64,000 nucleotides of DNA from CALJXB01 sp965225935 (GTDB lineage Bacteria; Pseudomonadota; Alphaproteobacteria; Kiloniellales; JAKSDN01), in contig CBDDCC010000024.1 of the NCBI GenBank assembly GCA_965225935.1, positions 496,001 through 560,000 of the forward strand. The letters run 5' to 3'. Below the pieces are notes generated by a model. It was given only the letters and a program-made list of their open reading frames with translations. It ran no database searches and had not been told where the DNA came from. A program made the position numbers and the translations under genes. Positions within the stretch are counted from its first letter, which is position 1; the number at the start of each line of letters is the position of its first letter. Positions 25,150 through 33,853 of the stretch are shown one piece after another.

Positions 25150-25383
25150 TTGACCTGGTCTGCTTCGAGATCCGAAGGCGGGCTTGGCGTGCCGATTCAG
25201 AGCGGCCAGACCAGCAGGATCATGGGGATCGAGACGACCACCCCCAGGATCTCCAGCGGGAGGCCCCTGCGCCAGTAGTCCACGAAGCACTAGCCGCCCG
25301 GGCTCACGAGGAGGGTGTCCTTTTTTGGGAGGCCACAAAGTTCGCTTCCGCTTGGCAATGCGGACATTTCTACATGCCATCGG
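25150..25383 (+). repeat. Chimeric dispersed repeat, copy 1
   Basis: Modules run A (TGACCTGGTCTGCTTCGAGA), B (homologous to the last ~130 bp of the SLC13 gene at 33854 plus its downstream flank: CATGGGGATCGAGACGACCA) and C (GCCACAAAGTTCGC, then ATGCGGACATTTCTACATGC). Module B carries in-frame decay and is not a gene. Confidence 0.75.
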
Positions 25384-25493
25384 TTACCTCCGTCTCTAAC
25401 CAAATCAGGCATAGAGAGCTTTCGGAGTTTTTGTGAACAGGACATACTGCCGCTGCGCAATCTGCTTTTGTGAATTTTGCAGCAGGACGACCA

Positions 25494-26834
25494 ATGCCGG
25501 AGATCACTTCTAGAGCCCTAGCTCGACGCTCGGTCCTATCCGGCGCGCTGGCGATGTCGGCCTTGCCGGTCTGGGCGCAAGCACTGCCCACCAATCCGGA
25601 TGTCGTCGTCATTGGCGCTGGCTCCGCCGGTCTTTCTGCCGCCCGGGCCCTGATCGGCGAAGGCAAGACGGTCGTTGTCATAGAGGCCGCCAACCGGATC
25701 GGCGGCCGGGCCTGGACCGAAAGCGAAACCTTCGGGGTGCCCTTCGACCAAGGCTGCTCGTGGATCACTGCCGCCAACGACAATCCCTACTTGGAATTGG
25801 CCAGGCAGTGGCAGTTCGAGCTGCTCGATCACAGCAGTCCGGGCGAGGCCTTCTTCGTGGGCGATCGTCGCGCGAGCGGATCTGAGAACGAGAAATTCGA
25901 CAACAGCTGGAGCGCGATCCAAGGCGCCCTGTCGAAAGCCGGCCGAGACGGTTTGGATGTCGCGGCATCGACCGTGATACCGAAGGACCTGGCGTATTCG
26001 GCGATTTCCCAGTCGTGGATCGGTCCGATGGCCTGGGGCGTGGATTTCAAGGACCTTTCGACGAAGGACAACTACGAGTCCGCCGATGCGCCGCCCAGCT
26101 ACATGATCAAGGAGGGGCACGGCGCCATCGTCGCCCTATTGGGCGAGGGACTGCCGGTCCAACTCAACGCCCCGGCGACACGCGTGGACTGGAGCGGGAA
26201 GGGCGTTGCGGTGGAGACACCCGCCGGCACGATCCGTGCCAAGGCCTGCATCGTCACGGTATCGACCGGCGTGCTGGGGGCCGGGTCGATCCGTTTCGAC
26301 CCGCCGCTGCCCGTTGTGAAACGGGAGGCGATCGACAACCTTCCCATGGGCTTATTGGCCAAGGTGACGCTCCAATTCGACGGCGACCGGCTGGGCTTCA
26401 CCAGCGACAACTGGCTGACCTACTGGGTGCCCGACGAGGTGCCGGCGGAAGCCTGCTATTTCCTGACCTGGCCGTTCGAGTTCGACCTCATGATCGGGTT
26501 CGTCGGCGGTGCGTTCGGCTGGCAGCTGTCCGAGGCCGGGACCGAGGCTGCGGTCGACTTCGCGCTCGGCGAGGTGGTCAAGATGGCCGGCAGCAAGGCG
26601 CGCGATCGTTTCGTCAAGGGTCACCTGACCGGCTGGGCCAGCGATCCTTGGACCCTTGGTGCCTACGCAGCGGCCCGGCCCGGTCATTATGACGCGCGCG
26701 CCGGTCTGGCCGAGCCTCTCGGCGACCGGCTGTTCTTCGCCGGCGAAGCGGTCGCCGGCCCCTACGTGGCCCTGTGCGGCGGCGCCTACCTGAGCGGTGA
26801 GGCCGTGGCTCGCGAAGTTGCTGCGGTCGTGTGA
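25494..26834 (+). CDS. Tat-exported FAD-dependent amine oxidase
   Basis: The 446-residue flavoprotein has a twin-arginine signal (Arg11-Arg12 in LARRSVLSGALAMSALPV), so it should be exported folded with its cofactor. The Rossmann motif GAGSAG at 41-46 and the EAANRIGGRAW stretch bind FAD. The C-terminal LFFAGEAVAGPYVALCGGAY is the flavin-binding end of monoamine-oxidase-like enzymes. The substrate is unknown: polyamine, amine or amino acid. The ATG at 25494 has AGGA upstream and is preferred to the GTG at 25470. Repeat copies flank the gene on both sides. Confidence 0.85.
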   Translation: MPEITSRALARRSVLSGALAMSALPVWAQALPTNPDVVVIGAGSAGLSAARALIGEGKTVVVIEAANRIGGRAWTESETFGVPFDQGCSWITAANDNPYLELARQWQFELLDHSSPGEAFFVGDRRASGSENEKFDNSWSAIQGALSKAGRDGLDVAASTVIPKDLAYSAISQSWIGPMAWGVDFKDLSTKDNYESADAPPSYMIKEGHGAIVALLGEGLPVQLNAPATRVDWSGKGVAVETPAGTIRAKACIVTVSTGVLGAGSIRFDPPLPVVKREAIDNLPMGLLAKVTLQFDGDRLGFTSDNWLTYWVPDEVPAEACYFLTWPFEFDLMIGFVGGAFGWQLSEAGTEAAVDFALGEVVKMAGSKARDRFVKGHLTGWASDPWTLGAYAAARPGHYDARAGLAEPLGDRLFFAGEAVAGPYVALCGGAYLSGEAVAREVAAVV

Positions 26835-26884
26835 CTTCCGGCGTCGCGTATCAGCCGCCAAACCTCGTACGTCGGATTTCGGCT

Positions 26885-27110
26885 GCCAACGGTCTTTGAA
26901 GTCGGCTACTGATTTGGCCTGCTTTGACTTCCAAGAGCGGACTCTGAAGGCTCGCTCAGAGCGGCCAGACTTGGCGGATCATGGGGATCGAGACGACCAC
27001 CGCCAGGATCTCCGGCGGCAAGCCCCTGCGCCAGGAGTCGCCGAAGCGCTAGCCGCCAGGGCCCATGATGAGGGTGTTCTATTGGGGGGCCACAAAGTCC
27101 GCTTCTAACC
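26885..27110 (+). repeat. Chimeric dispersed repeat, copy 2
   Basis: Module A is nearly complete (GGTCTTTGAAGTCGGCTACT), followed by module B with CATGGGGATCGAGACGACCA and GCCCATGATGAGGGTGTTCT, then a truncated module C (GGCCACAAAGTCCGCTTCTA). Substitutions relative to the intact SLC13 3' end indicate age. Confidence 0.75.
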
Positions 27111-27176
27111 CAAGTCCGCCATGAGGCCGTGCTCGGACAAAGGTTGGTCGACACACAGACCAAGTCAGATTCTCGA

Positions 27177-27944
27177 TCAACGCCCCGCCGTCGATCCGCC
27201 ATCAATTTGAAATGCGGCACCGGTAACGAAGCGCGCATCGTCCGACGCCAAGTAGAGAATTGCCGTGGCAATCTCGTTCGGAGTGGCGATGCGCTTCAAG
27301 GGCGCGTAGTCGATGAGCGCTTGCTCGGCTGCAACCGGGTCATCGGACTGCTCGATGCCATCGCGGCGTACCATGTCGGTGTCGACATAGCCCGGACAGA
27401 CAGAATTGACCCGCACATCTGGTGCGAGCTCGATCGCCATAGCACGAGTCATGTTGACGACGCCGCCTTTCGACGCGCAATAGACAGCGCCGCTCTCAAC
27501 GTCACCCATCAAGCCGGCATCTGAGGCGACATTGACGATATTGCCTTTGCTATCGCGCAACGCTGCGAGCGCCCAACGTATGCAAAAGAAAGTACCTTTG
27601 AGGTTTACAGCGAGCATCTCGTCCCAGAAGGCTTCGTCGATTTCCTCGATCAAGCCGACGTCGCCGACACCGGCGCTGTTGACCAAGACATCCAATCCCC
27701 CCAGGCCATCGATGGCCGCGTCGACGACTGCCTCGCACCCTGCAGCCGTGGCAACATTGCCCGGTGCGGGGACAAGTCTCTCCTGGCTTCCCAGTGCGGC
27801 AATTCCGGACGACGTGGAGTCGACCGTTCGACCGTTGACAGCGACCCGCGCGCCAGCCTCTAGGAACGCGGCGACCGTAGCGTGACCGATGCCGCGCGTA
27901 CCTCCCGTGACCAGCACGCGCTTGTCCGTGAAATCAAGCTCCAT
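27177..27944 (-). CDS. Short-chain dehydrogenase/reductase
   Basis: The 255-residue classical SDR has TGGTRGIG at 13-20 for NAD(P) binding, the NSAG motif of strand 4 (LVNSAGVGDVG), the catalytic Tyr-x-x-x-Lys in YCASK, and the VNSVCPGYVDT and FVTGAAFQIDGG ends. It oxidises or reduces an unknown alcohol or ketone. The ATG at 27944 is preferred, and a GTG nine bases upstream is possible. Repeat copies 2 and 3 flank it. Confidence 0.88.
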   Translation of the reverse strand: MELDFTDKRVLVTGGTRGIGHATVAAFLEAGARVAVNGRTVDSTSSGIAALGSQERLVPAPGNVATAAGCEAVVDAAIDGLGGLDVLVNSAGVGDVGLIEEIDEAFWDEMLAVNLKGTFFCIRWALAALRDSKGNIVNVASDAGLMGDVESGAVYCASKGGVVNMTRAMAIELAPDVRVNSVCPGYVDTDMVRRDGIEQSDDPVAAEQALIDYAPLKRIATPNEIATAILYLASDDARFVTGAAFQIDGGSTAGR

Positions 27945-28012
27945 CACCGCCACCCTTATCTCCAGACAGGCAAATCATTTCTGACATAGCATGGCACTCC
28001 AGGCAACGCGGC

Positions 28013-28103
28013 GGTCCGGGCCCATGATCAGGGTTGGGGGGGGCACAAATTCCGCTTCCGCTTCGCCATGCGGGCATTTCCACATGCCATCGCTTGTCTG
28101 ACC
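28013..28103 (+). repeat. Chimeric dispersed repeat, copy 3 (B tail plus C)
   Basis: Only the end of module B (GGGCCCATGATCAGGGTT) remains, joined to a full module C (CCGCTTCGCCATGCGGGCAT, then TTCCACATGCCATCGCTTG). Confidence 0.7.
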
Positions 28104-28218
28104 CATTGCGGCCATTGGCGGTGCTAGCCGGAAAGCGCGTTTTACTTCATCCATTGGTTTGATCAGAACGGCAATTCACTCCGGAGCGCTTCCCGATGGC
28201 GTCAACATAGGCCTCCCG

Positions 28219-29763
28219 TTAGAACTCAATCGCTGCGAGAGCCTCATTGAACTGCTTGGCAGCCCCAGCCCGACCAATCCAGATTGGCCTCAGAGCCAAA
28301 GTGGAAAGGCCGGCATAGCTGTCCCGCAGGTGTCGTCTCGCGGCGACGGCGTCGTCGGTATCGCCCCGGAGCCACAACAGCGCTGCCTGAAGTGGTCTGT
28401 TGCGATCCATCTGCGGCTCGCTTTGGACCAGCCGATCGACGACTTCAATCGCGCGATCGAGATCGCCGGAGACAAAGTGGGCTATTGCCAGTTCGCGCTG
28501 GTGCCGAAAGCGATGCGGATCCTCCCGACCGGTATCGAGGATCTGCTGAAGCATTGCGATTCCGGCATCAGGATCGCCTAGGTGGCACTTGGTGATTCCC
28601 ACCATGCCATGAGCTCCCAAGAGGTCGGGATTGATATCGAGTGCGGCCTGAGCGTGGCGCGACGCGCGCTCGAAATCTCCCAGGACATCTTGTGCAGTGA
28701 TCGCTGCGATGAGATGGGAGAAATAGCTCTCAGCATTCAGCTCGACGGCCCGCACGGCCAGTTCCGCAATCTCATTCTTGGAGGGCAGCGGCAAGGCCAG
28801 GGGTGTGAACTCGTAGCCGCGCCAGATACTGTGCGATAGCATGGCGACGGTCATGGAGTTGTCTGGTTCGCGTGCTAAGGCTGTCCGCAGCGACGCCTCG
28901 ACCACGTCATTGAAGCCCGGTCCGTGGACGAAATACGCGGCCGCCTTGTTAAGCAGGTCCGCGACCGACAGATCTTCATCCACGCTGTCTTTCAGCCGTT
29001 CGAATTCTACGTCCTTCAGTTTGACCCGTACCGCTGCCGAAACCGCGCGCCCGATCTCCTCCTCCAGCTCCAAGAGACCCTCACTTCGGCGGTCGAAGCG
29101 TTCGCTCCAAATCTGGCTGGTGGAGGCTCTTTCGACCAGGCTGAAGGTCAGGCGCACACTTCCTCCGCGTCCGCGCACGGAGCCTTCCAGAACGAATTCG
29201 GCCCGGCCTCGTGACGTCGGAGACTCACGGACCACCTCGATTGTCGAATGACGGCTGAAGCCGTTTTGCAGGTAGACACGAAGACCCCTCGCCAAGAATT
29301 CCACCTTCTCGTCGCCATCGACTTCGAATTCTGCTACCGCGAGAGAGTGGTCGGGCGAGCCTGGCGGCTTGGATGTCTTTGATCCGGAATGACCCGGGCC
29401 CATGGATGGCGATTGACCGTCCTGGCCGCCACCGGGTCCGGCCGAGGCCTTCGGCTCGATGCGCAATTCAGCGACAAATCGGTAGCCGCGCTTGGAGACC
29501 GTACGAATGACAGTCTGAGCCTTGCCATTATCGCCGACCGCGCGGCGAGCTGCATTGATGCGACTGTTTAAGGTGGCGTCGGACACAATCCGACCTTGCC
29601 AGACTTGCTCGAAGAGCTCGTCTTTGCTGACAACCCTGTCCCTGTTTTCGATCAAGTGCTGCAACAAATGGAAGACCTGCGGCTCCAGGAGAATCGGTTC
29701 GTCGCCGCGCCGGAACTCCAGACGGTCCGTATCGAGCCTGTAATCGTCGAAACTGAAGATCAA
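28219..29763 (-). CDS. CadC-like winged-helix/TPR transcriptional regulator
   Basis: The 514-residue protein has an OmpR-type winged helix at about residues 5-97 (LLEPQVFHLLQHLIENRDRV, then SDATLNSRINAARRAVGDNG and TVSKRGYRFVAEL). A Gly/Ser/Pro linker, an alpha/beta domain resembling the TolB-like or adenylate-cyclase-associated segment of CadC-type proteins, and TPR-like helical repeats from about 290 to 490 follow. There is no membrane helix, unlike true CadC. The start is a TTG at 29763 with GGGAG nine bases upstream. Target genes are unknown, and the divergent DMT permease is one candidate. Confidence 0.8.
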   Translation of the reverse strand: MIFSFDDYRLDTDRLEFRRGDEPILLEPQVFHLLQHLIENRDRVVSKDELFEQVWQGRIVSDATLNSRINAARRAVGDNGKAQTVIRTVSKRGYRFVAELRIEPKASAGPGGGQDGQSPSMGPGHSGSKTSKPPGSPDHSLAVAEFEVDGDEKVEFLARGLRVYLQNGFSRHSTIEVVRESPTSRGRAEFVLEGSVRGRGGSVRLTFSLVERASTSQIWSERFDRRSEGLLELEEEIGRAVSAAVRVKLKDVEFERLKDSVDEDLSVADLLNKAAAYFVHGPGFNDVVEASLRTALAREPDNSMTVAMLSHSIWRGYEFTPLALPLPSKNEIAELAVRAVELNAESYFSHLIAAITAQDVLGDFERASRHAQAALDINPDLLGAHGMVGITKCHLGDPDAGIAMLQQILDTGREDPHRFRHQRELAIAHFVSGDLDRAIEVVDRLVQSEPQMDRNRPLQAALLWLRGDTDDAVAARRHLRDSYAGLSTLALRPIWIGRAGAAKQFNEALAAIEF

Positions 29764-30096
29764 GGCTCCGCACTCCCGAACGCAAAAAAATCAAGCATTC
29801 CTCAAGAAGAAATCACGAGTGCCTTCAAGCGTGCTCTCCCGGAGTCTGGCCAATCTAGCAAACATGCGCAACCGCCATACCTGTAGTTCGCGGCAGCGAC
29901 CCCTGGTGGTGGGCCCGCGGGCAAGGAGGAGAACAGATGAAGTTGGCCGATTCGACTCCCGCGCCGCCGTCGCCCGAACCACTGGATCCTCAATCGAGGT
30001 TGGAGGTGCGTAGCATCTTTCACGATGCTGAGGCGTCTCGGGCTCGCGAGATCCGCGCCTGGGCGCGCCATGCGGCGAACTCCAACGGGTTTAGCG
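29764..30096. other. Divergent gap between the CadC-like and DMT genes
   Basis: No gene is supported. An A7 run near 29784 and A+T-rich sequence next to the CadC-like start mark a probable promoter zone. Confidence 0.4.
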
Positions 30097-31002
30097 ATGG
30101 TGATGTCGAGGGCTGATAGCCGCATCGATCCTTGGTGGACCGGGCGAGGAGCTTCCCGGACGGTCTTTCTGACCGTCGCGGCGATGTTGGCCTTCGCGGC
30201 GAACTCCTTACTCTGTCGCATGGCGCTGGGCGAAGATCACATCGACGCCGCCACCTTTACATCCGTTCGGCTGGTCTCGGGCGCGGTGGTCCTGTGGGCC
30301 ATCGTCCTGCTGAGGCGAGGCGCCCAGACGCCGGGCAAGGTAGACTGGCTCGCGGTGGTCACGCTGTTCGGATACATGGTACTTTTTTCATTCGCCTATC
30401 TAACCTTGGCCGCCGGGACCGGGGCGCTGGTCCTTTTCGGTGCAGTTCAGCTGACCATGTTCGCCGCGGCCATGCGTGGGGGCGAGAAGATGCATCCCTT
30501 GTCTTGGGGCGGGCTCTTGCTCGCTGTTGTCGGCTTGGTCTACTTGATGTCGCCCGGAGTGACTGCCCCTGCTCCCGTGGGGGCGCTCCTCATGGCGGGC
30601 GCCGGGATTGCGTGGGGTATCTATTCTCTGAGGGGGCGCGGTTCGACGGACCCGGTCCGGCACACGGCCAAGAACTTCGGCTATGCGGTCCCCATCGTGC
30701 TGATCGTTCAAATCACTTTCTTGCGAGACTTCGACAGCTCTGCCTTCGGCTTGGCCCTAGCGGTCGCCTCCGGCGCCCTTGCGTCCGGCTGCGGCTACGT
30801 CATTTGGTATGCAGTCCTCCCCAACCTGACTGCGGCGCACGCTGCGACTGTGCAGCTTTCCGTTCCGGTCATCGCCGCCTTTGGCGGGGTCTTGCTCTTG
30901 TCGGAGCAAGTGACACTGCGTCTTTTACTCGCATCAGCGATGACCTTAGGCGGAGTGGCCATCGTGCTGTCACAACGCTCGACAAAGCAGTCTCGACATT
31001 AG
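30097..31002 (+). CDS. DMT-superfamily (EamA) permease
   Basis: This 301-residue protein has ten hydrophobic segments in two EamA repeats: TVAAMLAFAANSLLCRMAL begins the first, and ALASGCGYVIWYAVLPNLTA marks the second. The ATG at 30097 and one at 30103 are close alternatives, neither with a good ribosome-binding site. It is probably an exporter of a small metabolite, and its substrate is unknown. It is divergent from the CadC-like regulator. Confidence 0.8.
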   Translation: MVMSRADSRIDPWWTGRGASRTVFLTVAAMLAFAANSLLCRMALGEDHIDAATFTSVRLVSGAVVLWAIVLLRRGAQTPGKVDWLAVVTLFGYMVLFSFAYLTLAAGTGALVLFGAVQLTMFAAAMRGGEKMHPLSWGGLLLAVVGLVYLMSPGVTAPAPVGALLMAGAGIAWGIYSLRGRGSTDPVRHTAKNFGYAVPIVLIVQITFLRDFDSSAFGLALAVASGALASGCGYVIWYAVLPNLTAAHAATVQLSVPVIAAFGGVLLLSEQVTLRLLLASAMTLGGVAIVLSQRSTKQSRH

Positions 31003-31120
31003 CCGATGCATTGAGCGCCGCCGCGATCGCAGAAGTAACTTGCATTCTTTCGGATGTGCATTTTTCGACCGGATCCTCGGAACTCTCATCCTAAAGTCAA
31101 TGCATCACAGCGGCAGCACT

Positions 31121-31375
31121 TGGCTAACAGCGGTCTTTGAAGTCGCCTAACTGATCTGGTCTGCTTCGACATCCGATTCTGTTGCAAAACTATTTTGGGA
31201 GCCCTCGGTTGGAACTTTGATACGTGCGGAGCTTGTCCACCGCAACAGTGATTCGCGGTGGATACGGTTTTGATTCCTTCACTACGCGGAGGCGGTGACG
31301 GCCGGAGTTTTGCAACAGAATTGCTTCGCCATGCGGACATTTCCACATGCCATCGCTTGCGTCCGCTTCTGACCC
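31121..31375 (+). repeat. Chimeric dispersed repeat, copy 4 (A and C interrupted)
   Basis: Module A (GCGGTCTTTGAAGTCGCCTA, up to GACATCC at 31174) is followed, after a 146-bp inserted element, by module C (TGCTTCGCCATGCGGACATT). Module B is missing here. The IS1182-like element begins directly at the end of module C. Confidence 0.7.
31176..31321. mobile_element. Short non-autonomous element with IS6-like ends
   Basis: A 16-bp perfect terminal inverted repeat, ATTCTGTTGCAAAACT at 31176-31191 and its complement at 31306-31321, bounds 146 bp with no coding capacity. The TTCTGTTGCAAA core is typical of IS6-family ends (IS6100, IS257 and IS26 types). An internal hairpin TCCACCGC/GCGGTGGA is present. 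The adjacent 8 bp on the two sides do not match, so no target duplication could be shown. Confidence 0.65.
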
Positions 31376-33041
31376 TGGGTGTGTGAAAACGCTGAGTAGC
31401 GCTATGCTTTTCCTGGATTCGCCGGGAGCTGGTGATGAAGCGCTTTGTCGAGGGTTTGGATCGCAGCCAAAGCACGCATTTTCCAGAGACGCTTGAGGAT
31501 TTCGTCGCGGAGGATAACCCGGTCCAGGTGATCGAGGCCTTTGTTGAGGGGCTCGATCTGAGCGCGCTGGGTTTTGAGCGGGTCGATCCCAAGGCGACGG
31601 GCCGCCCGGCCTATCACCCCTCGGTCCTGCTGAAGCTTTATATCTACGGCTATCTGAACGCGGTGCAGTCGAGCCGGCGTCTGGAGCGGGAGGCGGGGCG
31701 CAATGTGGAGGTCATGTGGCTGTGCGGCCGGCTGGTTCCCGACCACAAGACGATCGCCGACTTCCGCAAGGACAACGGACCGGCGATCCGCCGGATCTGC
31801 GCACGGTTCGTGGCGCTCTGCCGGCAGCTCGGCCTTCTGGCGGCAGCCAGCGTGGCAATCGACGGCTCGAAGTTCAAGGCAGTGAACAATCGGGACCGCA
31901 ACGTCACGGCTGCCAAGATGAAGCGCCGCAGGGAGCAGATCGAAGAGAGTGTGGCGCGTTATCTCCATCAGCTCGACAGCGCCGACCGGCAGGAGCCGAC
32001 GGAGGCCCTGGCCCTGCGCACGACGCGCCTCAAGGAGAAGATCGCCAAGCTCGCACAGGAGATGAAGCGCCTGGAAGGGCTCGAGGCTCAGCGTCAAGCG
32101 GCGCCGGACCGGCAGATCTCGCTCACCGACCCCGATGCCCGCTCCATGGCCACCTCCGGCCGTGGTTCAGGTCTTGTCGGCTACAATGTGCAGGCGGCGG
32201 TGGAGACGGAGCATCATTTGATCGTCGCTCACGATGTGATCCAGAGCGGCAGCGATCGCGCGGCCTTGGCGCCGATGGCAGAAAAAGCCAAGGGCGCCTT
32301 GGGCGTCGACGAACTCGAAGTGGTTGCCGACCGGGGCTACTTCAGTTCCGAGCAGATTCTCGAATGCAGCCGGGCTGACATAACCGTCACGTTGCCCAAG
32401 CCGGTGACGTGCGGGATGAAGGCCAAGGGGCAGTTCGGCAAACAGGACTTTCGCTATCTGGCCGACGACGACGTCTATCTCTGTCCCGCTGGGCAGAGGC
32501 TTTCGTTTGTCTCCCATAAGCGGCAAACAGGCGGCCCCGACCTGAGGCGATACGCGACGATGGGCTGTGAGACCTGCGTGCTGAGGAGGCGCTGCACCAC
32601 CGGCGCACACCGTCTGGTCACACGCTGGGAACACGAGCATCTGGTGGAAGATGTGCAGCGCCGCCTCGATGAGAACCCGCATGCCATGCGTCAGCGCCGA
32701 GAGACCGTCGAGCATCCCTTCGGCACCATCAAGGCCCGCATGGGCGCCACCCACTTCCTCATGAAGCGCCTCAAGAACGTCCGCACCGAGATGGCCCTTA
32801 GCGTGCTTGCCTACAACCTCACCCGGGTCATGAACATTCTGGGCATCAGGCCACTCCTCCAAGCGCTGAGGCCTTGAGATCCCTCGACCTCGGCCGAGGC
32901 CCCCTCAGGACCGCTCAAAACCCTCTGTCACGGCCACAAGGTCCGTCACAAGCCAGAAAACCGGAAAGCGGCCAAATCACCACCAAAATCTGCAGCCCCA
33001 AGCACCGAGCCCCGCCTCAGCCAACGTTTCCACACACCCAA
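31375..33041 (+). mobile_element. Intact IS1182-like insertion sequence
   Basis: The element is about 1667 bp. The left end TGGGTGTGTGAAAACG (from 31376) and right end, read inward TGGGTGTGTGGAAACG (33040 backwards), are imperfect inverted repeats. GACC directly before 31375 and directly after 33041 may be a 4-bp target duplication, which suits this family. It encodes one complete transposase. It has landed at the end of repeat copy 4. Confidence 0.82.
31435..32877 (+). CDS. IS1182-family DDE transposase
   Basis: The 480-residue protein is full length. The N-terminal domain has HPSVLLKLYIYGYLNAVQSS, followed by the catalytic core with Asp143 (VAIDGSKFKA), Asp299 (ADRGYFSSE) and Glu426 (ETVEHPFGTIKARMG). 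A Cys-rich stretch (CETCVLRRRC) precedes the last acidic residue. No frameshift or stop interrupts it, so the element may still be active. The ATG at 31435 is five bases from GGGAGC. The GTG just upstream is an alternative. Confidence 0.92.
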   Translation: MKRFVEGLDRSQSTHFPETLEDFVAEDNPVQVIEAFVEGLDLSALGFERVDPKATGRPAYHPSVLLKLYIYGYLNAVQSSRRLEREAGRNVEVMWLCGRLVPDHKTIADFRKDNGPAIRRICARFVALCRQLGLLAAASVAIDGSKFKAVNNRDRNVTAAKMKRRREQIEESVARYLHQLDSADRQEPTEALALRTTRLKEKIAKLAQEMKRLEGLEAQRQAAPDRQISLTDPDARSMATSGRGSGLVGYNVQAAVETEHHLIVAHDVIQSGSDRAALAPMAEKAKGALGVDELEVVADRGYFSSEQILECSRADITVTLPKPVTCGMKAKGQFGKQDFRYLADDDVYLCPAGQRLSFVSHKRQTGGPDLRRYATMGCETCVLRRRCTTGAHRLVTRWEHEHLVEDVQRRLDENPHAMRQRRETVEHPFGTIKARMGATHFLMKRLKNVRTEMALSVLAYNLTRVMNILGIRPLLQALRP

Positions 33042-33089
33042 GACCCTGCGCGGACGTAGCTTCCTGAGATCACTTCAAACCGACCTCAC

Positions 33090-33596
33090 TCAGTATCCAT
33101 ACCAAAGTGTGGCGGCGATCCGAGACTCCGCAGAAAGGAATGTAGCTATTTCGAGACCTTGGAAGTACCAGGAGCCTTCGGATTGGAGGCCGTGCATGAT
33201 CAATTTGGCATCGTCCCCCGGGAGGTGCTTCAAACACTCGACGAACGGCCTTCGCGGGTATTGGGTCCTTCCATCTATCGGCGTTGGCTGCCAGTACAAA
33301 TTCCAGCGTTCTAGTCCGCCCCGTCGCCACCCTTTTCCAACAAGAGCTTTGGGGCCATCGTCACGGAGCGCTGCTGCTGACTCCTCGGAGAATTCGACGA
33401 CAGCATAGGTGCATCCACGCGATTCATCCATGTCAAGCCATCGCTTTGATGCGATGACCCTGACAATCTCGACCTTGTCATCAAAAAACTTCCGCGCAAA
33501 ACGCAAATTGTCGATCCACTTCCAACTGAATAAAAGCAATATCAAACCAAGCGGAATCAACAGTATTGCCAACAGGATAAATCGTAGAGGTTTCAT
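33090..33596 (-). CDS. Hypothetical membrane-anchored protein
   Basis: The 168-residue product has one N-terminal transmembrane segment (FILLAILLIPLGLILLLFSW, residues 5-24) followed by a soluble alpha/beta-like domain with no motif I recognise. Codon and base use are richer in A+T than in neighbouring genes, suggesting transfer. The ATG at 33596 has AAGGA upstream at a rather long distance. The gene lies between the IS right end and the SLC13 gene. Confidence 0.55.
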   Translation of the reverse strand: MKPLRFILLAILLIPLGLILLLFSWKWIDNLRFARKFFDDKVEIVRVIASKRWLDMDESRGCTYAVVEFSEESAAALRDDGPKALVGKGWRRGGLERWNLYWQPTPIDGRTQYPRRPFVECLKHLPGDDAKLIMHGLQSEGSWYFQGLEIATFLSAESRIAATLWYGY

Positions 33597-33853
33597 GATT
33601 GTTTACTGTCCTTGACGGCAAGCTAATACTGAGAGGATTGATGACGGGTTTGCCTGCACGAGTTTTCATGGCCATCATGTTGTGCGAGGGAGCATAGGAG
33701 CCATTCTCGGCTCAATTTGGGCTTTCGAGCGGCGAGTATTGGGCACCGACCCGATACACTGCGGAATGACAATTCCTGGCTAGCGGCGGTCTTTGAAGTC
33801 GGCTAACTGATCTGGTCTGCTTTGACATCCAAAAGCGGGCTCGGAGGGCCGGC

